Assembly (NCBI GenBank): GCA_964544765.1
Contig: CAZJDM010000162.1
Coordinates: forward strand, 1 to 9,634
Source of the DNA: CAZJDM01 sp964544765
GTDB lineage: Bacteria > Bdellovibrionota_B > Oligoflexia > CAYFLR01
Direction of reading: 5' to 3'
Length of the DNA: 9,634 bases
Shown: piece after piece, positions 1 through 6,314 of the stretch
Numbering within the stretch: the first letter of the stretch is position 1
Layout of the letters: every line of letters starts with the position of its first letter
The notes under the pieces: generated by a model
What the model was told of the DNA's origin: nothing
Database searches by the model: none
What the model saw: the letters and a program-made list of their open reading frames with translations, nothing else
Made by a program: the position numbers and the translations under genes

Positions 1-111
1 GTAAAATACGGAATTTATAAACAAAATGCAAACATTATATTAGGAGAGAACCCGTCACCAAGTACAGAAAACAACCTCTCGTTTATACAGGAAAACATGT
101 GAAAAAGATGA

Positions 112-228
112 TATTTGAAAAAACACTATTGGAAAGAGAAGACTTTTTGGTCAGATGGTTACTTTGTTTCATCTATAGGAAATGCTTCAGAAGACACTAT
201 TCGGAGGTATATTGATAACCAAGGATAG
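112..228 (+). pseudogene. tnpA: IS200-like transposase TnpA, C-terminal fragment (pseudogene)
   Basis: The frame that ends at the TAG at 226-228 reads YLKKHYWKEKTFWSDGYFV, then SSIGNASEDTIRRYIDNQG. This is the characteristic C-terminus of IS200/IS605-family Y1 (HUH) transposases, which have a conserved FWSDGYFV..SIG..SE..I..YI..QG ending. The same frame has stop codons at 100-102 and 109-111. The 99 bases before them (33 codons) do not resemble the N-terminal TnpA domain with its HUH pair, so the gene is broken and certainly inactive. The two hairpins that follow at 229-297 fit the right end of such an element. The catalytic HUH motif and tyrosine helix are not present in the window. Confidence 0.75.
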
Positions 229-249
229 GGTCACCCTAATAGGGTGACC
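229..249 (+). terminator. Perfect hairpin after tnpA stop
   Basis: GGTCACCCT (229-237), loop AAT, AGGGTGACC (241-249) form a perfect 9-bp stem starting directly after the tnpA stop codon. The base run after it is only TTT, so it is a weak intrinsic terminator at best. It may be part of the IS structure. Confidence 0.5.
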
Positions 250-250
250 T

Positions 251-297
251 TTAGCAATTCATCCCACCGACTAAAGATCGGTGGGTTTTCTTGCTAA
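251..297 (+). repeat. Compound palindrome, likely IS200 right-end hairpin or terminator
   Basis: The outer arms TTAGCAA (251-257) and TTGCTAA (291-297) enclose a perfect inner stem, CCCACCGA (263-270) with TCGGTGGG (278-285), loop CTAAAGA, followed by TTTTC. The interrupted stem matches the form of IS200/IS605 subterminal hairpins. The inner stem plus T-run could also act as a rho-independent terminator before the next gene. Confidence 0.6.
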
Positions 298-389
298 ACT
301 ATATAAAAATCATTTTCCTTCCAAATGGCCCATTAAATATGTTTATAATAAACAGTCCATGGCTAACCAACTTCAAAATTTTTGGAAAT

Positions 390-746
390 ATGAATAAAAG
401 AATTTTAAGAAAAATCAAAACACTAAGACTCATGATTCAGATGTATTGTAAAAAGCATCACCATCTCCATCACCATCTCCATCACTACCGGACCAAACTC
501 TGTCCGGAATGTGAAGAAACCATTAAATATGCACTAGATAAATCCCAAAAATGTCCCTATAAAGAAAAGGCATCTGTCTGTGAAACATGTAAAATCCACT
601 GTTACCATAATGAAAAACAAGAAAAGATAAAAAAGATAATGCGCTTTTCTGGACCCAAAATGATTTTTCATCATCCCATTTTAACTATTTGGCACCTATT
701 AGACAAAAAATTTGCTTCTACTACATCTAATAGAAACTACGACTAA
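390..746 (+). CDS. Nitrous-oxide-stimulated-promoter (YgbA_NO) family protein, Cys/His-rich
   Basis: This 118-residue protein matches the YgbA_NO family, with the conserved order L-x2-MIxxYC, LCPEC, CP(Y/F), C-x2-C-x2-HCY, MRFSGPKM and HP-x5-HLLD. The conserved cysteines and histidines suggest metal or Fe-S binding. In enterobacteria the family is linked to growth under nitrosative stress; its biochemistry is not known. ATG 390 was chosen because family similarity begins just after it and the total length then fits the family (about 100-120). The frame is open back to a TTG at 291 inside the IS hairpin, with another ATG at 339, and no start has a strong ribosome site. An unusual HHHLHHHLHHY tract, coded by a 12-bp tandem repeat (456-485), replaces the short His-containing segment after YC. 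The gene converges on the histidine kinase gene with only 6 bases between stops. Confidence 0.75.
   Translation: MNKRILRKIKTLRLMIQMYCKKHHHLHHHLHHYRTKLCPECEETIKYALDKSQKCPYKEKASVCETCKIHCYHNEKQEKIKKIMRFSGPKMIFHHPILTIWHLLDKKFASTTSNRNYD
456..485 (+). repeat. 12-bp in-frame tandem repeat coding HHHL
   Basis: The unit CATCACCATCTC occurs at 456-467 and 468-479, followed by a half unit at 480-485. Each copy codes His-His-His-Leu in the YgbA_NO-family gene. The reading frame is kept, so copy-number change would alter only the length of the His tract. Confidence 0.85.
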
Positions 747-752
747 TAGAAT

Positions 753-2108
753 TTAATGATGATTATAATAATCTTGACAAGCACTCTGTAAGATTATGGT
801 AAAAGTAGAACCTTTCCCCTGCTCACTTTCAACCTTAATGGTACCCTTATGAGCTTCAACTATCTCCTTAGCTATATACAAACCCAAACCAGAACTCTTT
901 TCACCTCCGGTTGGTACAGTTTGAGAACGACCGAATTTTTTAAATATCCTTTTAAAATCTTTAGCGGGAACACCAGGACCATTATCAGTAACCGAAATTA
1001 AAACATTGTTTTTACTATTTTCAACACTATCAACTTTGGCTCGTATGATCACTTTTTGTTCAAGAGGTGAGTATTTGATGGCATTTGAAATTAGGTTATG
1101 AATAACCCTATCCATTTTAATTTTGTCAAAAGAGATTTGCGGTAAATCTTTTTCTAAATCTAATTCTAAACATATTGATTTGTTTCTGGCCAATACAGTA
1201 AATTCTTTGTATTTTTCCCAAAGATAATCTTTTAAATCAATTGTTTCCTTATTTAAAGTAATACTACCAGATTCTATACTACTGGCATCTTGTAAATCAC
1301 TTATGACACTCATCATCTCAACACAAGAATTATCTATTCTATTAAAAATATCTTCTTTCATATCGGTGGGCAAGTTTGCGTAGCTCTGACCAAGAATGAG
1401 TTTTATATATCCATGTATGACACTCAAAGGATTTTTTAAATCGTGAGCAATTACACCAAGGATTTCTTCTTTGGCTAATGAAGCATTAACAAGGTTCTCA
1501 TATAAATAACTCTTATCTAATACAGATGAAAGGACCGATGCAATATGTTGAAATAGTAAAGTATGAGTGTTTCGATAGGAATTTTTTTGGGTACTAGAGA
1601 AAAACAAAAAACCTATGGGTTTATTCCGAACAATCAAAGGGCAGGTTAGATTTGATAACATCCCCTCTTTTAGTATTAGCTTAGTTGAATATGAATGTGG
1701 ATGTTCCCGCAAGTAAGATTCTAAATCATTTATAATTCGAGGTTGTGAACTATTTTTAATAGTTTCAAGACTACTACCTTTTAAGTTAACACAATAACCT
1801 GACTTTAATATAGGTTTTGCTTTTAATTTTGATCTATGCCATTTAAGACACGCACTATTGTTGGTTAAATCTAATTCAGCAAATCCTATACGATCATAAG
1901 GTATAATAGACTCAAATGAATCAAAAACATGATTTAAAACCTCATGCGGAAAGATCCCCTCATTAATCTTGGAATAAATTTTGGATATTTCTTGTAAATA
2001 TCTAAGTTCTACCTCTGACTCTAGCCCTAAATCAAGCTCTGAATCAAGCTCTAGTTCTAGTTCTTTAACTTCTTTAACACTTATTTTTGAATTACTTAAA
2101 TTCATCAT
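753..2108 (-). CDS. Cytoplasmic GAF-domain sensor histidine kinase (orphan)
   Basis: This 451-residue protein has no membrane segment. Residues about 48-205 form a GAF-type sensor domain. HisKA follows with the H-box AHDLKNP (phospho-accepting His222). HATPase_c has an N-box (RVIHNLISNAIKYSP, Asn342), G1 box DNGPGVP at 375-381 and G2 box SGLGLYIAKE at 406-415. All catalytic elements are intact. Residues 16-35 are an acidic Glu/Leu/Asp low-complexity stretch coded by a degenerate hexamer-like repeat. It starts 9 bases after the FTR1 permease gene and is surely co-transcribed with it; the only SD-like element is AGG a few bases upstream, so translational coupling is likely. No receiver-domain gene is in the window, so the partner is unknown. 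The GAF ligand cannot be read from sequence. Confidence 0.95.
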   Translation of the reverse strand: MMNLSNSKISVKEVKELELELDSELDLGLESEVELRYLQEISKIYSKINEGIFPHEVLNHVFDSFESIIPYDRIGFAELDLTNNSACLKWHRSKLKAKPILKSGYCVNLKGSSLETIKNSSQPRIINDLESYLREHPHSYSTKLILKEGMLSNLTCPLIVRNKPIGFLFFSSTQKNSYRNTHTLLFQHIASVLSSVLDKSYLYENLVNASLAKEEILGVIAHDLKNPLSVIHGYIKLILGQSYANLPTDMKEDIFNRIDNSCVEMMSVISDLQDASSIESGSITLNKETIDLKDYLWEKYKEFTVLARNKSICLELDLEKDLPQISFDKIKMDRVIHNLISNAIKYSPLEQKVIIRAKVDSVENSKNNVLISVTDNGPGVPAKDFKRIFKKFGRSQTVPTGGEKSSGLGLYIAKEIVEAHKGTIKVESEQGKGSTFTIILQSACQDYYNHH

Positions 2109-2117
2109 TAACCTAAA

Positions 2118-2963
2118 TCAAGCAACTGCGGAACTTGCTCTTACTTTATTAGAACCCAAATACCACATTAAAATAGAAGCAAGTAAATAAACAAGATAGC
2201 TTAAAAACTCTAGTAGATTTGGATTACCATTATATCCCAAAACTTCCTTAAATATGGCGCCAATATATCCCTTCTCATGAAGAAGAGGATAAGTACCGTC
2301 TATATTCACTTGAGGATTAAGATCAAAAATGTGTTCTATCACAATAGGTATAACATGAGCTTCTTGTAATTCGTGAATTCCATGAGCAACAAGACCAGCG
2401 GCAAATAAAATCAATATCATGCTAGTAATATTAAAAAAGCTTTTCAATGATATTTTCATTATCTCTTTAAATAAGAGATACCCCATAACAATGGCTACTA
2501 CAATCCCCAATATTGCTCCCAAAAGACTAACTCCACCTCCAACATACCCGGCTGCAGACAAAAAGATTACTGTTTCTATTCCTTCACGTAAAACAGATAC
2601 AAAAATCAAAAGGAAAATACCTACTGCACCCCATTTTTGAAATTGTCGATCTACACCTTCTCTTATTTTTTTTGAAATATCTCTTTGTTTAGCCATCCAT
2701 ACAATCATCGTTGTTAATAAGAAAGCTCCAATTAGCATAGTTGTTCCTTCAAAAATCTCTTCAGCAGCGCCAACAAATCCTCCTGCCAACCAGTCAAAGA
2801 GATATTTCCCCATTACACTTGCAGCAATGGCTCCTCCAATACCCCAATAAACTGCTTTTATGCTTTCCTTTTGACCAATACGATCCAAATAACTCAAAAC
2901 AATTCCTACTACCAATGCTGCTTCTAATGTTTCACGAAACGTAATAACAAAACTGGATAACAT
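2118..2963 (-). CDS. FTR1-family high-affinity iron permease
   Basis: This 281-residue integral membrane protein of the FTR1/EfeU (OFeT) family would carry ferric or ferrous iron inward across the cytoplasmic membrane. The two signature REXXE iron-binding motifs are present: RETLE at residues 10-14 and REGIE at 126-130, each in a transmembrane helix of one half of the pseudo-repeat. About seven hydrophobic segments are visible. The start at 2963 has a perfect AGGAGG 4 bases upstream and places RETLE near the N-terminus as usual; the frame can be extended to 3053, but that extension has no SD and no family similarity. It lies 97 bases downstream of the CsoR-like gene and directly upstream of the kinase. 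No EfeO or EfeB partner gene is present; fungal Ftr1 works with a multicopper oxidase, which could explain regulation by a copper-type sensor (inference). Confidence 0.93.
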   Translation of the reverse strand: MLSSFVITFRETLEAALVVGIVLSYLDRIGQKESIKAVYWGIGGAIAASVMGKYLFDWLAGGFVGAAEEIFEGTTMLIGAFLLTTMIVWMAKQRDISKKIREGVDRQFQKWGAVGIFLLIFVSVLREGIETVIFLSAAGYVGGGVSLLGAILGIVVAIVMGYLLFKEIMKISLKSFFNITSMILILFAAGLVAHGIHELQEAHVIPIVIEHIFDLNPQVNIDGTYPLLHEKGYIGAIFKEVLGYNGNPNLLEFLSYLVYLLASILMWYLGSNKVRASSAVA

Positions 2964-3060
2964 ACGACCTCCTAGTATATTCTGGTTATGTCCTGTATAT
3001 TTTAACTTCAATTGTGCGACCATAACTGTAGAATAAAAACATACAGCACCCAATCAAAAG

Positions 3061-3342
3061 TTAGGTAAATTTCTTAATATGCGATATCAACTTATGAACT
3101 AAATCATCATCTTTACCACCATCAAGAGCAGCTCTGGAGACACAACCATGAAGATGATCTTCTACAACTTGTAACCATACTCCCTTCATAGCTCCCATAA
3201 CTGCAGCAATCTGAGATAAAACATCCTCACAATCTTTATCCTCATCAACCATTACTTTTATCCCTTTTAATTGCCCTTCAATTCGATTTAACCTAGTTAA
3301 CAATCTTTTATGGTCCTGATCGTCACCACAACAAAGCGCCAT
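3061..3342 (-). CDS. csoR: CsoR/RcnR-family metal-sensing transcriptional repressor
   Basis: This 93-residue all-helical DUF156 protein has the family core LLTRLNRIEGQLKGI and a C-terminal helix. Cys38, His63 and Cys67 have the same spacing (25 and 4) as the Cys36-His61-Cys65 Cu(I) site of mycobacterial CsoR, which argues for Cu(I) rather than the Ni/Co ligand set of RcnR. There are also a CC pair at 4-5 and His11 near the N-terminus, which could modify metal choice. The ribosome site AAGGAG (3349-3354) is 6 bases before the ATG. It is the first gene of the operon with the iron permease and kinase. A matching operator just downstream of the -10 suggests autorepression. An iron permease rather than a copper exporter as the downstream target is unusual. 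Confidence 0.93.
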   Translation of the reverse strand: MALCCGDDQDHKRLLTRLNRIEGQLKGIKVMVDEDKDCEDVLSQIAAVMGAMKGVWLQVVEDHLHGCVSRAALDGGKDDDLVHKLISHIKKFT

Positions 3343-3439
3343 AAAGTTCTCCTTAATCTACGATTTAAATAACTTTATCAATGAATTAGATTCATTTTCC
3401 CACAGTTTCCAGCGCACAATAAAAATATATAATTAATAT

Positions 3440-3456
3440 ATACCCATAGGGGGTAT
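3440..3456. promoter_or_regulatory. Probable CsoR operator, ATACCC-N5-GGGTAT
   Basis: ATACCC (3440-3445), spacer ATAGG, GGGTAT (3451-3456) form a perfect 6-bp inverted repeat with a G-rich centre, the form typical of CsoR-family operators. It falls about 8 bases beyond the -10 on the minus strand, so bound repressor would block transcription of the csoR-permease-kinase operon. A further ATACCC half-site is at 3468-3473, overlapping the -10. Confidence 0.7.
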
Positions 3457-3464
3457 GCGTATAT

Positions 3465-3493
3465 AAAATACCCGACCCAAATAACATTGTCAA
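3465..3493 (-). promoter_or_regulatory. Sigma70-type promoter of the csoR-FTR1-kinase operon
   Basis: Read on the minus strand, -35 TTGACA (3493-3488, perfect) is separated by exactly 17 bases from -10 TATTTT (3470-3465). The expected start of transcription is near 3458, about 115 bases before the csoR start codon. The operator lies just downstream. Confidence 0.7.
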
Positions 3494-3518
3494 TGCTATT
3501 ATTAGGAGTTTTATCACC

Positions 3519-3629
3519 TTGAAAGAATTAACACATAGAAGTCGTCAAAATATATTTAATAATATTAGTAGATTAAATCAAAATCTTTATATTATCTTAA
3601 ATACAGCTTTACACTTATATAATATTTGA
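3519..3629 (+). CDS. Possible 36-residue small ORF (uncertain)
   Basis: A TTG at 3519 follows AGGAG (3504-3508) with a 10-base gap and opens 36 codons ending in TGA. The product begins with KELTHRSRQNIF and ends ALHLYNI, with an Asn/Ile-rich middle. I recognise no family. Base composition is as AT-rich as the surrounding spacer, and the initiation codon is weak, so it may be chance, a leader peptide or a gene remnant. The rest of the 3343-3714 spacer holds the csoR promoter and operator and otherwise AT-rich sequence, including a TATAAT at 3618-3623. Confidence 0.2.
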   Translation: MKELTHRSRQNIFNNISRLNQNLYIILNTALHLYNI

Positions 3630-3714
3630 TTAAATTCAAAGGGTTTGTTAGATTTGGTTTAAATATAGAAAATTAGAAAATTGCTAATTAATTAAAGTTA
3701 AAGGGGATTTGACA

Positions 3715-3879
3715 ATGAGCCAAAACGCTATCAAGGTGCAAATTGAAAAAATTGACACCAAAGACCGGATTTCATCAAAGGAAAAGCTTGCTGTTATTAC
3801 AGATAAAATTAAAATATCCGCATGTAAAAATCCAGCTGAATATTTAAATTCCGCTATCGTACCTAAAGGTGGAGAATAG
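3715..3879 (+). CDS. Pup-like protein modifier ending in GGE
   Basis: This 54-residue protein is too short for routine calling. Its last 16 residues, NPAEYLNSAIVPKGGE, line up with the C-terminus of mycobacterial Pup (AED-FVRAYVQKGGQ), sharing AE, A, V and KGG and ending in Glu instead of Gln. The preceding part is Lys-rich and hydrophilic, without the long acidic coil of Pup. It has a good ribosome site (AAGGGG, 3701-3706). Its stop lies 6 bases before a Dop/PafA-family gene, the enzyme class that joins the C-terminal Glu side chain of Pup to lysines. By analogy it would be a post-translational tag. A C-terminal Glu means no prior deamidation is needed, as in Pups that end GGE. One internal cysteine (37). 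Function is inferred from the tail and the neighbour; no experiment supports it here. Confidence 0.75.
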   Translation: MSQNAIKVQIEKIDTKDRISSKEKLAVITDKIKISACKNPAEYLNSAIVPKGGE

Positions 3880-3885
3880 CTCTAG

Positions 3886-5673
3886 ATGACTTCCCGTCTT
3901 ATGGGACAAGAAACCGAGTTAGCTATTCAGTTCCAGCCTAAACCGGGAACCAGTCATCCTGGCAATCTCTACATATTTGAACTATTCAAAGAAGCAATCA
4001 TAAATCAATGTAAAATTCGTCCTGCCAGTACCTTTGTTGATAAAATCCAATTCTTTGTCGAAAATGGAGGAGCATTTACTTACGAATGTCTGCCACACGC
4101 TTTAAATGGTGGTCTTTTGGAAATTAGCACCCCTGAGTGTGCCAATCCCAGTGAACTCCTTTTATATCAAAAAACACACGAACAAATTGTTATAGATTCA
4201 ATTCCTCTTATTGAAAGCAAATTGTCTCAAAATGGCTTTCCTGGCAAGCTGCGATTCATTAAGAACTGCCGGGATATTAAATCTAATATATATGGCGCTC
4301 AAGAAAATTACCAGGTATCTATAGCCAATGGTACATGGTTGAAGCTTTTTCGATTAGGTAATTACTTATCCATTCCCAGCGCTTTTATCCTAATTCTAAC
4401 CAACTTGATAATACTACTTATATTTGTTGCCTTGTTTTTTTGCTTTCTAATTACTCAATTTTCACTAGCAGCAATTAGCTATATTCTGTACATTTGCCTA
4501 CACTTGATTCTTGGTTTGATTCCATACCTTAACATTGCCAACAGTAAGTTTTTAGAGTTTTTCGCAAATCTACCCGGTCGATTTTTACAATTTTTTAAAC
4601 AGCTTGCTAATGATAAGACTCACAAGGTTGAGGTTTTTTTAGCTACTATAGAAGGAACACTTAATTACCCTCTCTATTTGGTATTTTTCTCTCCTTTTAC
4701 TTTATGGACTCAATTTGTCTGTTTTCGCCAATACCAAAAACATCTTACTTCTTTTTTAGTATCACGACCCATTATTAGTGGGGCGGGAACATTATTAGAC
4801 GATAATACTTTTGCTTTATCCGAAAAAGCAACTTCCACCAATAGTATTATTCGTTCCTGGCCAACTTTTAGCTCCAGAAGTATTTTTGATACTGGTAATT
4901 TTCTAAAGGACCACATAAAAGCGGTCAAGAGGCTGTTTCTATTTAGAAATAGTGGTTTTAAGCAATTAATGGCTCAAAAACAACGACTTCAAATCGGCCT
5001 ATCAGACGCTAATAAAGCTCAAGTAGCGGAATATTTAAAAATTGGAACCACCGCCATTGTTCTGGATATGATCGATTCGGGTTTTTTAAAGTCTTCTATT
5101 AAGTTAAAAGATCCAATTACCGCGCTTAAAAGTATTAATCACGATCCCACTCTTAAGGTCAAAGTACTGACCAAGAACCAACAAAAATTTTCCGCTCTGG
5201 AAATTCAACAAGATTATTTAAGACAAGCTCAAAATTATCTCCAATCACAAAAGGATATACCACTTGAATTTTATGAAATTGTATCTCTTTGGCAAGAAAC
5301 CTTATCCCTTTTAGCTAAGGATCCTGGAAAGTTAATTGGCAGAATCGATTGGGTTACTAAGCGTTATCTATTAGAAACAAGTGGTTTAAATCAAGATTAC
5401 TTGATTCAAAAAAGAATCGATATCGGATACCATGAATTAGAAACTGGCTATTTTGAGGAGTTAGAACATTCTGATATAGCGCCAATTCTGGTCAGCAAAG
5501 ATGAAATATATAGAGCCATAGTAGCTCCTCCGTCCACTATCAGCGCAAAATTAAGATCCCGTCTAATAAAAAGCTTAGCCTATCAAGGTAAAAAAATGAC
5601 AGTCTCCTGGAACTCTGTAACTATTGGGGGATTTCGCCAAGCCAAAGTCATTAGTTTACATAAACATGATTAA
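3886..5673 (+). CDS. Membrane-inserted Dop/PafA-family (Pup ligase/deamidase) enzyme
   Basis: This 595-residue protein belongs to the glutamine-synthetase-like Pup ligase/depupylase family. Visible family blocks: GQETELA (7-13, the metal-binding GxExE start), LLEISTPEC (77-85), KNCRDIKSNIYGAQENY (126-142), SRPIISGAG (293-301), RLQIGLSDAN (367-376), LKIGTTAIVLDMID (384-397), NHDPTLK (418-424), SALEIQQDYL (436-445), RIDWVTKR (486-493), YHELETG (515-521). The SDAN, HDP and VSWNSV details resemble Dop more than PafA, but the long Dop loop after the start is missing. Between residues 143 and 290, where the family has about 20 residues, there are about 150, including strong hydrophobic helices near 163-189 and 191-214 and a third segment near 259-280. 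The catalytic Asp seems to be Glu67. GGAG lies 11 bases upstream; ATG 3901 is a weaker alternative start. It could be a ligase, a depupylase or both. Confidence 0.9.
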   Translation: MTSRLMGQETELAIQFQPKPGTSHPGNLYIFELFKEAIINQCKIRPASTFVDKIQFFVENGGAFTYECLPHALNGGLLEISTPECANPSELLLYQKTHEQIVIDSIPLIESKLSQNGFPGKLRFIKNCRDIKSNIYGAQENYQVSIANGTWLKLFRLGNYLSIPSAFILILTNLIILLIFVALFFCFLITQFSLAAISYILYICLHLILGLIPYLNIANSKFLEFFANLPGRFLQFFKQLANDKTHKVEVFLATIEGTLNYPLYLVFFSPFTLWTQFVCFRQYQKHLTSFLVSRPIISGAGTLLDDNTFALSEKATSTNSIIRSWPTFSSRSIFDTGNFLKDHIKAVKRLFLFRNSGFKQLMAQKQRLQIGLSDANKAQVAEYLKIGTTAIVLDMIDSGFLKSSIKLKDPITALKSINHDPTLKVKVLTKNQQKFSALEIQQDYLRQAQNYLQSQKDIPLEFYEIVSLWQETLSLLAKDPGKLIGRIDWVTKRYLLETSGLNQDYLIQKRIDIGYHELETGYFEELEHSDIAPILVSKDEIYRAIVAPPSTISAKLRSRLIKSLAYQGKKMTVSWNSVTIGGFRQAKVISLHKHD

Positions 5674-5729
5674 CTTAAAATAACGCACAATTTAAAAACA
5701 TAGAGGTTATGTACTTTACATTTTATTTA

Positions 5730-5738
5730 TGCTAGAAT
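5730..5738 (+). promoter_or_regulatory. Possible extended -10 promoter for the SEC-C gene
   Basis: TGCTAGAAT is an extended -10 (TGn plus TAGAAT, five of six consensus bases). No good -35 is seen at 17 bases. It is 68 bases before the SEC-C start codon, suggesting that gene is transcribed separately from the Dop/PafA-like gene. Confidence 0.35.
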
Positions 5739-5805
5739 CCTTGATTAATAGTATCTATGAAGATTGATAGTATATATAAATATATAAATTCAGAAGGTAA
5801 AAATT

Positions 5806-6105
5806 ATGAGTAAAGTAAATCCTATAGAGAGACTACAAAACACCAAACGAAATGATCCTTGTCCATGTGGATCGGGTAAAAAATACAAAAAGTGCCATAT
5901 GGACGAAGATCAAAAGCTTAAGAGTGAAGAAATTACCTCTTTAGCAGAAAAAGCGGATAAAGATCACTCCAAAAAAGCTGACAAGACAGATACCCCTAAA
6001 AAGGGCGCCAAAGATGATCATCATAAAAAGAAATCCCAAAAACCCTCAACAATTAGTGATAGTGCAGTGAATAAAGGTAAATTAAGAAACAGAAAAAAAG
6101 TCTAA
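5806..6105 (+). CDS. SEC-C zinc-motif protein with Lys-rich tail
   Basis: This 99-residue protein has one SEC-C motif, NDPCPCGSGKKYKKCH, with zinc ligands Cys19, Cys21, Cys30 and His31. The motif is known from the SecA C-terminus and from many small proteins, where it binds zinc and helps contact SecB or ribosomes. Residues 32-99 are highly charged low complexity (Lys, Asp, Ser), with no predicted fold. Such a basic tail could bind nucleic acid or serve as a lysine-rich target for tagging, which is speculative. The ribosome site AGAAGG lies 8 bases before the ATG. It follows the Dop/PafA-like gene on the same strand after 132 bases, with a promoter-like element between them, so a functional link is possible but not shown. 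Confidence 0.85.
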   Translation: MSKVNPIERLQNTKRNDPCPCGSGKKYKKCHMDEDQKLKSEEITSLAEKADKDHSKKADKTDTPKKGAKDDHHKKKSQKPSTISDSAVNKGKLRNRKKV

Positions 6106-6188
6106 GATGTAAAAAACTATATATTCAATAAGATGAATCTATTAACTGAAATAGGCCTACCAACACTAATTAACACTATATGTATGTA

Positions 6189-6314
6189 TTATGTTTCTAC
6201 CAACAGTGTAAGCAAATTATTATTAAAAGCTAACACCTTGGTAGACAGGATTGACATAATAATAATTATCGATGTAAATAGATATACTTGAAAATTCTTT
6301 CGTAAAATGCTCAT
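6189..6314 (-). CDS. Probable 41-residue secreted peptide
   Basis: This is a short gene on the minus strand. The ribosome site GGAGGAG (6320-6326) is 5 bases before the ATG. An extended -10, TGTTATATT, lies at 6343-6335, 21-29 bases upstream of the start codon, so the leader would be very short. The product begins MSILRKNFQ, has a hydrophobic core (VYLFTSIIIIMSIL) and then STKVLA, which fits a type I signal peptidase site, leaving a mature peptide of about 12 residues (FNNNLLTLLVET). No lipobox cysteine. I recognise no family. It could be a small secreted peptide, a membrane microprotein, or the 5' stub of a larger secreted protein lost by mutation. The strong translation signals and classic signal-peptide layout in AT-rich sequence support a real gene. 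Confidence 0.45.
   Translation of the reverse strand: MSILRKNFQVYLFTSIIIIMSILSTKVLAFNNNLLTLLVET

Larger units (their letters stand above)
112..297 (+). mobile_element. IS200/IS605-type element remnant, right end
   Basis: The remnant consists of the tnpA tail, a perfect inverted repeat just after its stop (229-249) and a larger imperfect palindrome (251-297). IS200/IS605 elements have no terminal inverted repeats but carry subterminal hairpins recognised by TnpA, and hairpins directly after the transposase stop fit that plan. The left end is not visible, and the exact right cleavage site cannot be set from the sequence alone. The downstream ORF could open at a TTG inside the hairpin (291), which suggests the insertion lies immediately upstream of the next gene. 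Confidence 0.65.

Noticed and set aside
1981..2190. Plus-strand Ser-rich ORF
   Set aside because: It is the shadow of the acidic low-complexity start of the histidine kinase gene; no ribosome site and no family.
2964..3053. Longer N-terminus for the FTR1 permease
   Set aside because: The extension starts at a TTG without a ribosome site and lacks family similarity; the start at 2963 has AGGAGG and puts RETLE in its usual place.
4710..4928. Minus-strand ORF inside the Dop/PafA-like gene
   Set aside because: Shadow frame with no ribosome site or domain.
3886..5673. Glutamate-cysteine ligase or glutamine synthetase identity
   Set aside because: Although the fold is shared, the blocks SDAN, LKIGTTAIVLDMI, SALEIQQDYL and IDWVTKR are specific to the Dop/PafA group.
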